A stretch of 64,000 nucleotides of DNA from an uncultured Bacteroidales bacterium (GCA_910578275.1 CAJTPR010000002.1:124001-188000); one strand, 5' to 3'; positions 1-9,611 are shown, counted from the first letter of the stretch. Program-made: numbers and translations. The notes: generated by a model from the letters alone, not told the origin.

Positions 1-849
1 CTGCACAAAAGTCCGTTCCACGGATTTTCGGTGGAGTTTGCCGAGCATCGGCAATACAATCAAGGTGAATCGGTGCGGCATGTCGATTGGAAACTGTACG
101 GCCGGACAGATCGCCTGTACGTGAAGAAATACCAGGAAGAAACCAATCTCCGTTGTCATATTCTCGTCGATACCTCCTCTTCCATGTGTTTTCCGGCGGC
201 CGGTTTTCAAGGAAACACGCTTGACAAGCTGGGATTCTCCTTTTGTTCGGCGGCCGTCCTGGCCACGATGCTGATCCGGCAGCGCGATGCGGCGGGTCTG
301 CGTTTCTTTTCGTCCGAAGAGGATTTCAAGACCGAGGTGAAATCCAGCCGGACACATCTCAAGTATCTTCTTTCCGAATTGGAGTCCCGTTTGGGACGAA
401 CTCTCGCCAGTCCGCGTCTGGACGTGGAATCCGGCATCGTTCCTGCCTTGCATCTGGCGGCGGAACAGATACACAAGCGGTCGTTGGTGGTGTTGTTTTC
501 AGACATGTTCGACGGCTTGGCCGATCCCGAAGGACTTTGGGGCGCCTTGCAGCATCTCAAATACCGTGACAACGAAGTGCTTCTTTTCCAGGTCACCCAT
601 CACGGGACGGAGGCTTCCTTGGACTTTCCTTGGAAACGTTGCCGCATGGTGGACATGGAGAGCGGCCGTGAAATAAAGATCAGTCCGGCGCGATACCGCC
701 AGGCCTACGTCGAGAAGTATGACGTTTTCAGGCAGGAACTGGTGAATCGTTGCAACCGGTACGGGATCGATCTGGTCCAGGCCGACGTGGCGGACGGCTT
801 CGTTCCCGTCTTGCAGGCGTACATGGCCAAGAGGCGTAAGGTCTTTTAG
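1..849 (+). CDS. DUF58 domain protein, 5' end outside the window
   Basis: The frame is open from base 1, and an EFAEHRxYxxG...R.xDW motif begins around residue 12 of the visible part, as in DUF58 proteins. A VWA-like metal-site motif (VDTSSS) follows about 45 residues later. About 282 residues are visible; an internal GTG at 31 lies inside the conserved motif and is not a credible start. DUF58 proteins usually sit downstream of a MoxR AAA+ ATPase and before BatA/BatB-type VWA proteins. Any MoxR gene would lie left of the window, and no Bat gene follows here. The cellular role of the family is poorly defined; a chaperone-like or envelope stress role is an inference from other systems. Confidence 0.88.
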   Translation: MHKSPFHGFSVEFAEHRQYNQGESVRHVDWKLYGRTDRLYVKKYQEETNLRCHILVDTSSSMCFPAAGFQGNTLDKLGFSFCSAAVLATMLIRQRDAAGLRFFSSEEDFKTEVKSSRTHLKYLLSELESRLGRTLASPRLDVESGIVPALHLAAEQIHKRSLVVLFSDMFDGLADPEGLWGALQHLKYRDNEVLLFQVTHHGTEASLDFPWKRCRMVDMESGREIKISPARYRQAYVEKYDVFRQELVNRCNRYGIDLVQADVADGFVPVLQAYMAKRRKVF

Positions 850-1145
850 CGTTTTTCCGGATTTTTCCCGATACGGTCTTGCGATTTTTTTGAGGATATT
901 TCCTTGTTTTCACAAGGAGCATGGCGGGTCATGTGCCGGATAAGGACGGGAGACAGGTCGAAAAGGAGACAAAGACAGGTCTTAGGCTTGTACGGATTGT
1001 TTCGGGAAAATTCAGACAGTCGCCGGATAGCGTTCAAATAAATTTAGTATATTCGCCATTCGATTCGGCGGCCTTCGTCGTCATCGGCCTTGGTTCAAGG
1101 AAGACTTGAAAAAGGAGGAGTTTATAAGGAAAAAACACAAAAACA
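850..1145. other. Intergenic region between DUF58 gene and OmpA/TPR gene
   Basis: No convincing gene is visible in this 296-base gap. A box TATATTCG at 1048-1055 resembles the TAnnTTTG -7 element with one change and would give a leader near 90 bases, but I see no TTG at the expected -33 distance, so the promoter call is weak. Confidence 0.4.
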
Positions 1146-2963
1146 ATGAAGAAAGTACAATTATTCAGTGTTGCGTTGGTTCTTGGTCTGGGTGTTTTGT
1201 TCTCATCCTGCGAGAGCCTCAAGAAAATGGCAAAGAACCATGCCACCGTCAAATACGAGGTAAAACCCGATCCCCTTGAAATGCATGGCGACAAGGTGAA
1301 GGTTGAAATCAACGGTACTTTCCCCGGCAAGTATTTCTGGAACAAGGCGATGGTGGTTTTCCAACCTTCCATCGTGTATGAAGGAGGCCAGACGGATCTC
1401 AAGCCTTTCGTATTGCGTGGCGTGAAGACCAAAGGCCAAGGCACGGTCATCAACAACAAGACCGGCGGAAAGTTCACCTACGGCGACGAGGTGGATTTCG
1501 TTCCCCAAATGGAACAAGCCCGTCTGGTGGTGAATCCCGTCGGGTATCCTGAAAAGAGCGCTGCCGGACAGGAAGTGGCCGATGCCGCCGCTGCCATGAA
1601 ATTGGCAAAGAGCCTCAGGCTCGGAGAACGCCAGCTGGCGGAGGGAACCATGATCACTTCCACCCGCATCGACAAGGAAGGTGCCAAACCGGCCACCGTT
1701 CCCGACAAGTACGAGAAGGAAACCGTCATTCCCCATTTGGCGCACATCTACTATCTGGTGGATACGTACAACCTCAACTGGAACCTCGCCTTGAACAAGA
1801 AAGCCGCCGCCAAGGCCGCCATCAAGGTCTTGGACAGCCTGTTCAACACGGGCATGGCCATGAAGTCGGTCGAAATCAAGGCTTGGGCTTCTCCCGAAGG
1901 CGAAGAAAGCCGCAATCAGAATCTTTCCGACAACCGTGCCAAGACGGCCGTCAAATATTTCAATACCGCTTACGACAATGCCGTCAGGAAAATGGCCCGC
2001 AAGCAGAAAGTGAAACCCGCCGCCATCAAGCAGGACATCGAACCTTCCGTCCAATCGATGGGTGAAGACTGGGACAAGTTCCTTGCCGACTTGCGCGCTT
2101 CGGACATCGCCGAAAAGAACACGATCATCAATGTCATCTCCTCGCATAACGACCGCGCTTCCCGTGAACAGGAAATCCGCAACATGACGGTCATCTACAA
2201 GCAGATCGAAGACGACATCCTGCCTCCCCTCCGTCGTGCCGAATTGCGCGTGAACTTCCTCGAACCCAAGAAGACCGACGAGGAAATCGCGCAATTGTCG
2301 CTTACCGAACCTTCGGCCTTGAAAGTGGAAGAGCTGCTTTATGCCGCCACGCTTACCGACGACAAGGACAACAAGCTCAAGATCTATCTCTCCGCTACCG
2401 AAGTGTACCCCGAAGAATATCGCGGATTCAACAATGCCGCCGCCCTGTATATCGAAAGGCGTCAGCACGATGAAGCCCGCCGCTTGCTCGAAACCGCTCT
2501 CGGCCTGCAACCCGGCGACGGTGCCGTGCTCAACAACATGGGGGCCGTGGCCATGGCCGAAGGCGATATTGAAAACGCCCGTTCCAACTTCGAGAACGCC
2601 CTTAAGACCGGAAACGCCGAAGCGGGCTTCAACATGGGCATGCTCGACATCAAGGACGGCAAATATGCCAAGGGCGTAAGCGCCATGGGCGGAGAAAAAT
2701 GCGTCTATAACCTGGCGTTGGCCCAGTTGATGAACGGTCAGCTGGACGAAGCCAAAGCCACGTTGAACTGCATGGAAACCGTTACGGCCGATGCGAAATA
2801 TCTCTTGGCCGTGGTGGCTGCCCGTCAGAACAACAAGGCCGACTTGATGAACGCCTTGCGCGGAGCCGTCGCTGAAAAGGCGGCCTTGAAGGCGCAGGCT
2901 CAAAAAGACGTTGAATTCATTCATTTCCGTGACGATGCCGAATTCCAGAGCATCGTCCGCTAA
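1146..2963 (+). CDS. Lipoprotein with OmpA-like domain and C-terminal TPR repeats
   Basis: The 605-residue product begins with a lipoprotein signal peptide ending in LFSSC, so it is probably lipid-anchored in the outer membrane. Residues about 30-130 form an uncharacterised beta-rich region. Residues about 210-350 contain an OmpA-like segment (VEIKAWASPEGEE, then SxNRA). Residues about 390-600 carry TPR-like helical pairs (for example GDGAVLNNMGAVAMAEGDIENA). OmpA-like domains bind peptidoglycan, so a role in joining outer membrane and cell wall is plausible but inferred. The only purine-rich site, AAGGAGG, lies about 28 bases before the ATG, too far for a normal ribosome site. A strong hairpin follows the stop, so the gene looks monocistronic. 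Confidence 0.85.
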   Translation: MKKVQLFSVALVLGLGVLFSSCESLKKMAKNHATVKYEVKPDPLEMHGDKVKVEINGTFPGKYFWNKAMVVFQPSIVYEGGQTDLKPFVLRGVKTKGQGTVINNKTGGKFTYGDEVDFVPQMEQARLVVNPVGYPEKSAAGQEVADAAAAMKLAKSLRLGERQLAEGTMITSTRIDKEGAKPATVPDKYEKETVIPHLAHIYYLVDTYNLNWNLALNKKAAAKAAIKVLDSLFNTGMAMKSVEIKAWASPEGEESRNQNLSDNRAKTAVKYFNTAYDNAVRKMARKQKVKPAAIKQDIEPSVQSMGEDWDKFLADLRASDIAEKNTIINVISSHNDRASREQEIRNMTVIYKQIEDDILPPLRRAELRVNFLEPKKTDEEIAQLSLTEPSALKVEELLYAATLTDDKDNKLKIYLSATEVYPEEYRGFNNAAALYIERRQHDEARRLLETALGLQPGDGAVLNNMGAVAMAEGDIENARSNFENALKTGNAEAGFNMGMLDIKDGKYAKGVSAMGGEKCVYNLALAQLMNGQLDEAKATLNCMETVTADAKYLLAVVAARQNNKADLMNALRGAVAEKAALKAQAQKDVEFIHFRDDAEFQSIVR

Positions 2964-2982
2964 TTGGCAAGGATGACAAGGG

Positions 2983-3014
2983 AAAGGGGCGGCTTCGAAG
3001 CCGCCCCTTTTTTG
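2983..3014. terminator. Strong bidirectional hairpin terminator
   Basis: A 13-bp perfect inverted repeat (AAAGGGGCGGCTT at 2983-2995 and its complement at 2998-3010) is followed by T residues to 3013 on the plus strand and preceded by A residues, so it can stop transcription from both the OmpA/TPR gene and the opposing radC. Confidence 0.9.
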
Positions 3015-3131
3015 TTTGAAAGGCGGGAGGGCGAGAACAAAGACCGGACGGGAACAAGGCCGGAACAGGGAGGCCACGATGCCAGGCCGCAGGTGACGGC
3101 CTGTCGAGGAATCCGGCTTCCTGTTCCCTTT

Positions 3132-3887
3132 TCAGGTTCCTTGTCGCAAATTCCTGCCAGGTCCGACAATCAGGTTCTCGTCGCTGAAACTGAAATAACG
3201 GTTTCCCGAAACGATGATATGGTCGAACAGGTACAAGTCCAGCAGCCTGGCCCCCCGTCGTATCTTTTCGGTGATGGAAATGTCTTCCGGGCTCGGCTTG
3301 ATGTTGCCGGAAGGGTGGTTGTGCGCCAGTATGAGGCCGCTGGCATGTTCGTCTATGGCGAACTTGAAGATTTTCCGCGCGTCTACGATCGTGGCGGCCA
3401 ATCCCCCCTCGCTGATGAGCGTCTTTCGCAGCAGGCGTCCGGATTGGGACAACAGCAGGGCGTAGAATTTTTCGTACGGACAGGAGGCGAAATCGCCGCA
3501 AAGCAGCCGGAAAGCCTCGGAACTCGTACGAATCTTGGTTTCGTCGTCCAAAGGCGTATTGAGACATCGTTTTCCCAGTTCGATGCCTGCCAGGATGCCC
3601 ACGGCCTTGGCTTGTCCGATGCCGGTGAATTTCCGTGCCAGTTCCTTGGGCGAGCGGCGCCCCAGTTCATGCAAGTTGCCGTTGAAGTGATCCAGTATCC
3701 TGCGGGCGATGTCCAAGGCCGAATGGTTTGCCGTTCCGCTTCCGACCAGGATGGCCAGAAGTTCCTCGTCTTTCATTTCCCGTGCGCTGCCGGAAAGGAA
3801 TTTCTCTCTCGGACGGTCTTTTTCCTCCCATTCGCGAATAGGCAAGAAATGCTTGTTTTCCAAAACGAAATCGCAAGAATCCATCAT
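3132..3887 (-). CDS. radC: RadC family JAB/MPN-domain protein
   Basis: The 251-residue product has the RadC layout. An N-terminal helix-hairpin-helix region (FTGIGQAKA, around residues 88-96) precedes a JAB1/MPN metalloprotease-like domain with the metal motif HNHPSGN...S..D at about residues 198-212. The catalytic-type histidines, serine and aspartate are all present. RadC is widely annotated as a DNA repair protein, but its biochemical role is unsettled. The gene is single on the minus strand and faces the 2983-3014 terminator. The start has two adjacent ATG codons (3887 and 3884); I kept the first. Confidence 0.93.
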   Translation of the reverse strand: MMDSCDFVLENKHFLPIREWEEKDRPREKFLSGSAREMKDEELLAILVGSGTANHSALDIARRILDHFNGNLHELGRRSPKELARKFTGIGQAKAVGILAGIELGKRCLNTPLDDETKIRTSSEAFRLLCGDFASCPYEKFYALLLSQSGRLLRKTLISEGGLAATIVDARKIFKFAIDEHASGLILAHNHPSGNIKPSPEDISITEKIRRGARLLDLYLFDHIIVSGNRYFSFSDENLIVGPGRNLRQGT

Positions 3888-4224
3888 AAGGTCGCTTTAT
3901 CATGGAATCCATGATCGTGATTTTATCGAAGCGAAAGACCGTTAAAAATTCTTAAAGGTGATAAAAAAGGCCTTACGGATAGTTGCAGGCTGGATTTTCC
4001 GGTTTATTAAAAGGCGTTCGCGTAGGATGTGGCGGGTGCGGCGTTCCTTCCGGTTCGTGCATGCCGTGACGGTTTCTCCTGTTCCGTTGTCCGGACATGT
4101 CCTGGTGAAAAGTCGTTGTCGGAAATATTTTTCCGGGTGGTATTTTCGTGCGCGTGCCGATTTTTATTACCTTTACGATTGCGAAAATCGCTTGAAAACC
4201 AATTTCTAATTAATAAAACAAAAA
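3888..4224. other. Intergenic region upstream of the first T9SS surface-protein gene
   Basis: This 337-base gap separates divergent genes. Short open frames are present (for example one of 83 codons at 3958-4209), but they are rich in Arg and Trp, match no family I know, and are probably chance. The last 85 bases hold a candidate promoter for the downstream gene and an A-rich leader. Confidence 0.5.
4141..4175 (+). promoter_or_regulatory. Candidate promoter of the first T9SS gene
   Basis: A TTTTCG element ends at 4148 and a TACCTTTA box lies at 4168-4175, 19 bases later. Spacing fits the Bacteroidota -33/-7 arrangement, but each element has a mismatch. The implied leader is about 45 bases and A-rich with no Shine-Dalgarno site. 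Confidence 0.45.
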
Positions 4225-7047
4225 ATGAAGACGAAATTCTTAAGCTTGTTTGCCACTGCGGCAATGCTTTTTTCGTTTGCCGGCTTTGCGCGGGCGGACG
4301 AACCGGTACCGGTCGAGCCGGCGATCACGATCGATTTCACGGCCGAGAGAAATGGCGGATATTCCGCCGTGGATATTTCCAAATGGCATTTTCAGCAAGT
4401 GGATGCGACGACATGGGGGCGGTCCACTTGGGATGTTCAGTCTGTGGGAAACGAGGGGCTGTACAACTTGGTCTGTGTTATCGAGGATCCTTCGTTGAAG
4501 GAAGAAAGCCAGGATTCCGATCTCCAGATGGTCTTGGAAGAGGAACCCGCAATGCCGGAAGCGACCTCGGTATCGCACAAGGACATGTATGCCCTCACCC
4601 CGATGTTTTCCAAGGACGGGGACACCAAGGAAGACGATTCCGTCACGTTTGAACTGAGAATAGGCTCGATGTTGAGCGAAAACGTGTCTCTCGAGAAATT
4701 GCGCGACGGCGATTCCGTCGTTTTCTATGTCGGTGCTTCGCAAGATGCCACGGATTGGGTCCGTCTGGGAAAATACGCCCAATACACGGCCGACGAGACC
4801 GGTGAGGCGCTTTACGATGTCGTCAAGTTTTCGTTGAAGGATGCACCTGACAACTTCTGCATCAAGATCGTGTTCTTCCGTGAATGCACGAATCTGGACT
4901 TTGATGAGACGATGAACGCGTTCAGCACTTGTGTGATGTTCAAGAATGCCAAGTTCTACGGTGTCAAGGAATGGGAGCCCGCACCTTCCTCTCCTGACGT
5001 GACCGTTTCGGCTACCGTCAAAAACGCTACCGGAGAAGTGATCAGCGGCGTGCAGACGGAAAACACGTACTCGTACAACGACGTGGAAGGCACTTGGAAA
5101 GTGGTATTTGCCAGCGAGGATGGCAATGACATTTATTATACCCTCAACGGAACGGATCCCAACGACCCTGACAATAACCGTCAAAAATATGCGAGCGAAA
5201 TCTCGGTCTTGGAACTGTTCGGTTTCGATATGAGCAGCGGTGAATCCATCGCCGTGCAAGTGAGGGCGTTCAATGCGTCGGAAGACAAGTATTCCGACAT
5301 GATCACGGTTGCCCTCAACCCGAAGCAGCAAGCTCCTGCGATTGCCGAGCCTTACTTCACCGACAAGGAAGGTGTGAAGATTACAGGTGATATGTTCTCC
5401 CCGTACGTCTTTGAAGACGAAGACACGATCAAGCTCGTATGTTCCACCGAAGGTGTCACGCTTTATTACACCTTGGACATCGAAGCCGACGATTATGGTT
5501 TCTATGAGCATCCCCAGACATCGGGGACAGCGTATGACGATGCGGCCGGAATCAAGGTCACCGCGTCCGGAGACGTGTATGCCGTGGCTGTCAAGGAAGG
5601 GGAAAAGTCCCAAATAGCGATCCTCACGGTCAAGAACCAGAACGAGAAACTCCCCGTTCCGACGTTCTGGGTCCAGATGGATTTGTCTGTCGCAGCCCAG
5701 GAATACAAAGACGGCGATATTTGCTATATGGCCGAAGGCGCCACGCCCATAGTGACGTTGCAGCCGCTGATGGCTTACAATTTCCGCTATACGATGGAAG
5801 ACGATGTGGAGTTGAGCGCCACTTCCGGCAAGGATTACTACGGAACCGGGAACGCCCCCATCAATATCACGGGACCTTGTACCCTTAGGGCCATACAGGT
5901 TACCATGGATAATGAAATTTCCGAGGTTTCCACGCTCAGGTTCGTCGTGGGCGAAGATCCCGGAAAACTTTCCAAACCGTATTTTACCGTCGATGGCGTG
6001 GTGGTTGAAAGTCCGTATGCCTATGAAGACGAAGTGGAATTGCATATCGCTTGTTCCGTTGCGGATGCCAAGATTTATTATACCCAGGAGGCAAACACTT
6101 GGATGTTCGATTCGGATCCGGTCACGTACGGAACGTTGTATGATGACGCCAAGGGAATCAAATTGACGAAAACGGGTACGTTGAAAGCCGTGGCCGTCAA
6201 AGACGCGGAAAAATCCGATTTCGTCACGTTCGAATACAAGAACGTGAACGCAAGACCTGCCAAGCCGATGGTCAGTGTTACTGTCGATTGGACAGAATGG
6301 GCCTCGTTTACCGATGATTCCACGTATTACATTGCCAAGGATGTCGACACGGCATTCGTGCGGTTGTCTGTCGCATCCATGGAAGAAATGGGAGCCAAGA
6401 TAAGATATACGTTCGACGACCAAGAACAGCTTACCGACTCTTCCACGGGTATCGGATACAGTACCGGTAATCTCGTTGTCACGGAATCTTGCACGCTCAG
6501 AGCCTTGGCATACAAAGACGGTAAGGTTTCCGACGTTATCACGCTCGATTTCGTTGTCGGTGAACCCGCGCCCGAGAAGCCTGCCGCCCCCACGTTCAGC
6601 CTGAGCGGGGAGGTGAAAGCGGGCGACACGCTGCGGATTGACTGCGCGACGGAGGGAGCCGAGATTTTCTATGCGATGGATACGGCCGCATTCGTTGCCT
6701 ACACGGACGGTATCGTCATCACCAAGTCGGTGAAGGTGCGTGCGTACGCCAGGAAAGGGAACGTGGTTTCGGACACGACGGAGGTGAGCCTGACGGTGGC
6801 GGTTTCGTTGGAAGGCCGTGAACTGGCCGGGGTGAGCGTATACCCGAACCCGAGCAACGGCCGATTCAACGTGTCCGTGCCCGTGGACGGGACGCTGGAA
6901 GTGTTCTGCGGCGACGGCCGGCTGGTGATGCGCCGATTGGTGGTTTGCGGGGAGATGTCCGTGGAAATCGGCCAGTCGGGCGTCTACTTCGTGCGAGTTC
7001 GTGCGACCAACGGCCAGGTGGCAGTGCGGAAGGTAGTGGTACGTTAG
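4225..7047 (+). CDS. Secreted multi-domain surface protein with T9SS type A sorting domain (family member 1)
   Basis: The 940-residue product has a signal peptide (residues 1-24, ending ARA). Residues about 45-250 form a beta-rich module ending in FYGV. Then come chitobiase/hexosaminidase C-terminal-like (CHB_HEX_C) sandwich repeats, recognised by IYYTLNGTDP and LYYTLD motifs. A repeat unit of about 200 residues occurs twice (about 373-580 and 581-785), with shared landmarks such as YEDE, YDDAxGIK and CTLRA. The last 75 residues are a T9SS sorting domain (YPNPSNG near 872, final KVVVR). The protein should cross the outer membrane by T9SS and be anchored or released at the surface. No enzymatic domain is recognisable, so adhesion or glycan binding is inference. 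The 3' end is almost identical to that of the gene at 9737. Confidence 0.9.
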   Translation: MKTKFLSLFATAAMLFSFAGFARADEPVPVEPAITIDFTAERNGGYSAVDISKWHFQQVDATTWGRSTWDVQSVGNEGLYNLVCVIEDPSLKEESQDSDLQMVLEEEPAMPEATSVSHKDMYALTPMFSKDGDTKEDDSVTFELRIGSMLSENVSLEKLRDGDSVVFYVGASQDATDWVRLGKYAQYTADETGEALYDVVKFSLKDAPDNFCIKIVFFRECTNLDFDETMNAFSTCVMFKNAKFYGVKEWEPAPSSPDVTVSATVKNATGEVISGVQTENTYSYNDVEGTWKVVFASEDGNDIYYTLNGTDPNDPDNNRQKYASEISVLELFGFDMSSGESIAVQVRAFNASEDKYSDMITVALNPKQQAPAIAEPYFTDKEGVKITGDMFSPYVFEDEDTIKLVCSTEGVTLYYTLDIEADDYGFYEHPQTSGTAYDDAAGIKVTASGDVYAVAVKEGEKSQIAILTVKNQNEKLPVPTFWVQMDLSVAAQEYKDGDICYMAEGATPIVTLQPLMAYNFRYTMEDDVELSATSGKDYYGTGNAPINITGPCTLRAIQVTMDNEISEVSTLRFVVGEDPGKLSKPYFTVDGVVVESPYAYEDEVELHIACSVADAKIYYTQEANTWMFDSDPVTYGTLYDDAKGIKLTKTGTLKAVAVKDAEKSDFVTFEYKNVNARPAKPMVSVTVDWTEWASFTDDSTYYIAKDVDTAFVRLSVASMEEMGAKIRYTFDDQEQLTDSSTGIGYSTGNLVVTESCTLRALAYKDGKVSDVITLDFVVGEPAPEKPAAPTFSLSGEVKAGDTLRIDCATEGAEIFYAMDTAAFVAYTDGIVITKSVKVRAYARKGNVVSDTTEVSLTVAVSLEGRELAGVSVYPNPSNGRFNVSVPVDGTLEVFCGDGRLVMRRLVVCGEMSVEIGQSGVYFVRVRATNGQVAVRKVVVR

Positions 7048-7104
7048 CCGTTCTTGCCAGGTTTTTTGGCAGACGTTACCGTTTGCCATGCAGAGAGCCC
7101 CGGA
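6589..7104 (+). repeat. 516-bp near-identical direct repeat, copy 1
   Basis: This tract covers the last repeat module, the T9SS sorting domain, the stop codon and the start of the terminator stem of the 4225 gene. It matches 12416-12931 at every base I compared except 7050 (G here, A at 12877). Identity ends sharply on both sides. Even synonymous positions are unchanged, which points to recent gene conversion or segmental copying. Confidence 0.95.
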
Positions 7105-7124
7105 TATTCCGGGGCTCTCTGCAT
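7088..7124 (+). terminator. Hairpin terminator after family member 1
   Basis: A 17-bp perfect inverted repeat (7088-7104 with 7108-7124, loop TAT) follows the stop codon. There is no T-run after it, so it may act mainly as an mRNA 3'-end stabiliser. The left arm is shared with the 12416-12931 repeat but the right arm differs. Confidence 0.75.
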
Positions 7125-7175
7125 ATAAGTCAATTCCTTGCTTGGGCTTAGGGGATATTGCCGGAATCGCCCGTA

Positions 7176-7206
7176 TTTGCCGGAATGGATTTTTGTATTA
7201 TTTTTG
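7176..7206 (+). promoter_or_regulatory. Consensus promoter of T9SS family member 2
   Basis: TTTG at 7176-7179, a 19-base spacer, then TATTTTTG at 7199-7206 is an exact match to the Bacteroidota -33/-7 pattern. The expected start is near 7212, giving a leader of about 95 bases that is very A-rich before the ATG at 7307. Confidence 0.8.
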
Positions 7207-7306
7207 CGCCCCGAAAAACAAGCGGCGTGTGCGGCAAGACGGCATGTCGCGGAGTGAAAAATTTTCAATAATAAATGAAAATTTTAACAACAAAAAATAA
7301 TAAAAA

Positions 7307-9481
7307 ATGAAAACAAAGTTCATGAGGATTTTTGCCGCCACGGCAATGCTCTTCTCCTTTGCCGGTCTTGTACGTGCTCAGGACAACCTGACCGTCGTTC
7401 CGGAATTGAAAGGTGAAAATCAAGAAGAAATCACTTTGGCCGAAACTACCGGTACCTACACGGCTTCCGATGTTCCTGCCGCTGCCACGCTTGCGCTTTC
7501 TTCGGCTGAAGGAGCCAAGATTTATTACACTACCGACGGTTCGAACCCTGTCCAGCCTTCCGACGAAGTGGTCCCGACGGCCGAAAACGCCACGATCGAA
7601 TACGTTGCCGCTATCGAATTGAATCAGTTGACGGCTGTCGCCGGCAAAATCACGATCAAGGCTCAGGCGTTCAAGGCTGCCGCGGAACCTTCCGCCAAAG
7701 CTTCCGAAACCGAGTCGGATGTCATTACCATCGAACTGACCATGGCCGAGACTCCCGCTCCTGCGGATTTGACGCTTGTTCCGTCTCTTTCGGATGCCGG
7801 TGACGTGGAATTTGTATTGGCCGCCGGTATCTATGGGGCGCAGAACGTACCCGCCGCCGCCAAGGTCATGTTGACCGGTTCCGATGCCGCTGCCAAGATC
7901 TACTACAGCATCAGCGTGGTAGAACCGGAACAGCCCGAACTTCCCGGCGGTGTATTGTTGGCCGCCAAGGAAGATGAGGCCGGATTCGTCGCCTATCCTG
8001 CCGACGGTATCGCGCTCACGGATCTCATGGGAGAAGTGACCATCAAGGCCGTAGCCCGTGTCGAAAACTCTTCCAAGGCTACCGCTACCGAATCGGACAC
8101 CATCACCATCAAGTTTACCATGGCCGAACCGGTGTATGTATTCCCTCCGTATTTCACGATCGGCGATAGCGAAGAAGCCGTATACGGTGAACGTAACGTA
8201 TTGGCTGGCACCAAGCTTTTCATCAGACATCAGGATGAAAACGCCGTCATTTACTATACGGACAAGAGTGTTGACGAAGTAGCGTCCATTACCAAAGAGA
8301 ATGGAACATTGTTCGATACGACACAAGGTATCGAGATCAATGATTCCTGCACGATCAGGGCCAAGGCTTTTATCGGTGAAGATGCCTCCTCGGATGCCGA
8401 AGAAGCCGTCCTCAAGCTCAACGTGGTAGCCGCTCCCGACACGGTATCGGCTCCCGTATTCTCTTATTACGGCGGTCTCGGTGTCGGAGAGGTGACTATC
8501 TCTACTCCTGAATATGAAATTCCCGAAGGTTATGCCATAACGATCACCTCCGCCACGGAAGTTGCCACCGTTCGTTACACGTTCGATGAAGACGCCGCTC
8601 TTGAAAGTGTTACCGACGGATTGGCCTATGACGCCAACAACAGGCCGTCGATCGACACGGTCTGCACCTTGCGCGCCAGGGCTTTTGCCGGCGACAAGAA
8701 ATCCGAAATCACGGCTGTCAAGTTCACGATCAAGGCTGCCGAACCCGAAAAGCCTTCGGCTCCCATTTTTGTTCCGGCCGGCGACACGGTGGTTGCCGGT
8801 GACACGATCCTGGTTGCCGCGAGCGATGCCGACAGCATTTGTGTGGCCGTAGGCGATGCCGGATTCGTTCAATATGCCGGATCCGAAGTCAAATTGGCGG
8901 TAGGCAAATACGATACGCTTTTCCGTGCCTATGCGGTAGTAGGAACCTTGCATTCCGACATCGTGACGGCTCGCTACTTCGTCATGAGCGATGAAGAGCC
9001 CGAACCCGGAACCGTTGCCGCTCCCACGTTCAGCTTGAACGGCGAGGTGAATGCGGGCGACACGCTGCGGATTGACTGCGCGACGGAGGGAGCCGAGATT
9101 TTCTATGCGATGGATACGGCCGCATTCGTTGCCTACACGGACGGTATCGTCATCACCAAGTCGGTAACGGTGAAAGCCTACGCCAAGAAAGACACGGTGG
9201 TTTCCGACACGACGGAGGTAAGCCTGATCGTGAAGGGCGTTTCGGTGGAAGACCGTGAATTGGCCGGCGTGAGCGTATACCCGAACCCGAGCAACGGCCG
9301 CTTCAACGTGAGCGTACCTGTGAACGCCACGGTGGAAGTGTTCGCCAGCAACGGCCGCTTGGTACGTCGCCAGGTGGTGATGGCCGGAGAAACGGCCATG
9401 GAACTCGACCAAGCCGGTATCTACTTCGTACGTGTTGCGGCTGAGGGTCAGGTGGCCATCAGCAAGGTCGTAGTACGCTAA
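7307..9481 (+). CDS. Secreted multi-domain surface protein with T9SS type A sorting domain (family member 2)
   Basis: The 724-residue product shares its signal peptide style with its two neighbours (MKTKF start, hydrophobic core, VRAQ end). The body is a string of about six beta-sandwich units of 80-120 residues. CHB_HEX_C-like motifs include IYYTTDGSNPVQP near residue 67 and IYYTDKS near 315. Many units end with a TESDTITI- or SDIVTARY-type strand. The C-terminus (from about 650) is a T9SS type A sorting domain with VYPNPSNGRF and a final KVVVR. A 113-bp block in the last module (9053-9165) is identical in the two flanking genes, but the sorting domain has diverged. It lacks the FYGV-type module of members 1 and 3. 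No catalytic domain is recognisable. Confidence 0.9.
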   Translation: MKTKFMRIFAATAMLFSFAGLVRAQDNLTVVPELKGENQEEITLAETTGTYTASDVPAAATLALSSAEGAKIYYTTDGSNPVQPSDEVVPTAENATIEYVAAIELNQLTAVAGKITIKAQAFKAAAEPSAKASETESDVITIELTMAETPAPADLTLVPSLSDAGDVEFVLAAGIYGAQNVPAAAKVMLTGSDAAAKIYYSISVVEPEQPELPGGVLLAAKEDEAGFVAYPADGIALTDLMGEVTIKAVARVENSSKATATESDTITIKFTMAEPVYVFPPYFTIGDSEEAVYGERNVLAGTKLFIRHQDENAVIYYTDKSVDEVASITKENGTLFDTTQGIEINDSCTIRAKAFIGEDASSDAEEAVLKLNVVAAPDTVSAPVFSYYGGLGVGEVTISTPEYEIPEGYAITITSATEVATVRYTFDEDAALESVTDGLAYDANNRPSIDTVCTLRARAFAGDKKSEITAVKFTIKAAEPEKPSAPIFVPAGDTVVAGDTILVAASDADSICVAVGDAGFVQYAGSEVKLAVGKYDTLFRAYAVVGTLHSDIVTARYFVMSDEEPEPGTVAAPTFSLNGEVNAGDTLRIDCATEGAEIFYAMDTAAFVAYTDGIVITKSVTVKAYAKKDTVVSDTTEVSLIVKGVSVEDRELAGVSVYPNPSNGRFNVSVPVNATVEVFASNGRLVRRQVVMAGETAMELDQAGIYFVRVAAEGQVAISKVVVR
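9053..9165 (+). repeat. 113-bp block identical in all three T9SS genes
   Basis: Starting at GCGGGCGACACG and ending at AAGTCGGT, this block is identical base for base to 6619-6731 and 12446-12558, whereas flanking sequence in this gene differs. It encodes the FYAMDTAAFVAYTDG strand region of the last sandwich module. Confidence 0.9.
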
Positions 9482-9517
9482 GCAAACGAAAAAACGGCGG
9501 CGGTCTGCCGCTTTGGA

Positions 9518-9553
9518 GAGGACTCCGGAAAATTCCGGAGTCCTCTTTTTTTT
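9518..9553 (+). terminator. Rho-independent terminator after family member 2
   Basis: A 12-bp perfect stem (9518-9529 with 9534-9545, loop AAAT) is followed by eight T residues. Confidence 0.9.
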
Positions 9554-9611
9554 ATGATTTCGATCCGGTCATGGCCGGGTCGGATCGTTTCGAGGGATAT
9601 TTCCGGGGCGG

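Noticed and set aside
2964..3914. 316-codon plus-strand frame running through the terminator and opposite radC
   Set aside because: It crosses a strong hairpin and covers a clear radC with all motifs on the other strand.
3958..4209. Possible small protein of 83 residues upstream of the first T9SS gene
   Set aside because: Arg/Trp-rich with no family match, overlaps the likely promoter.
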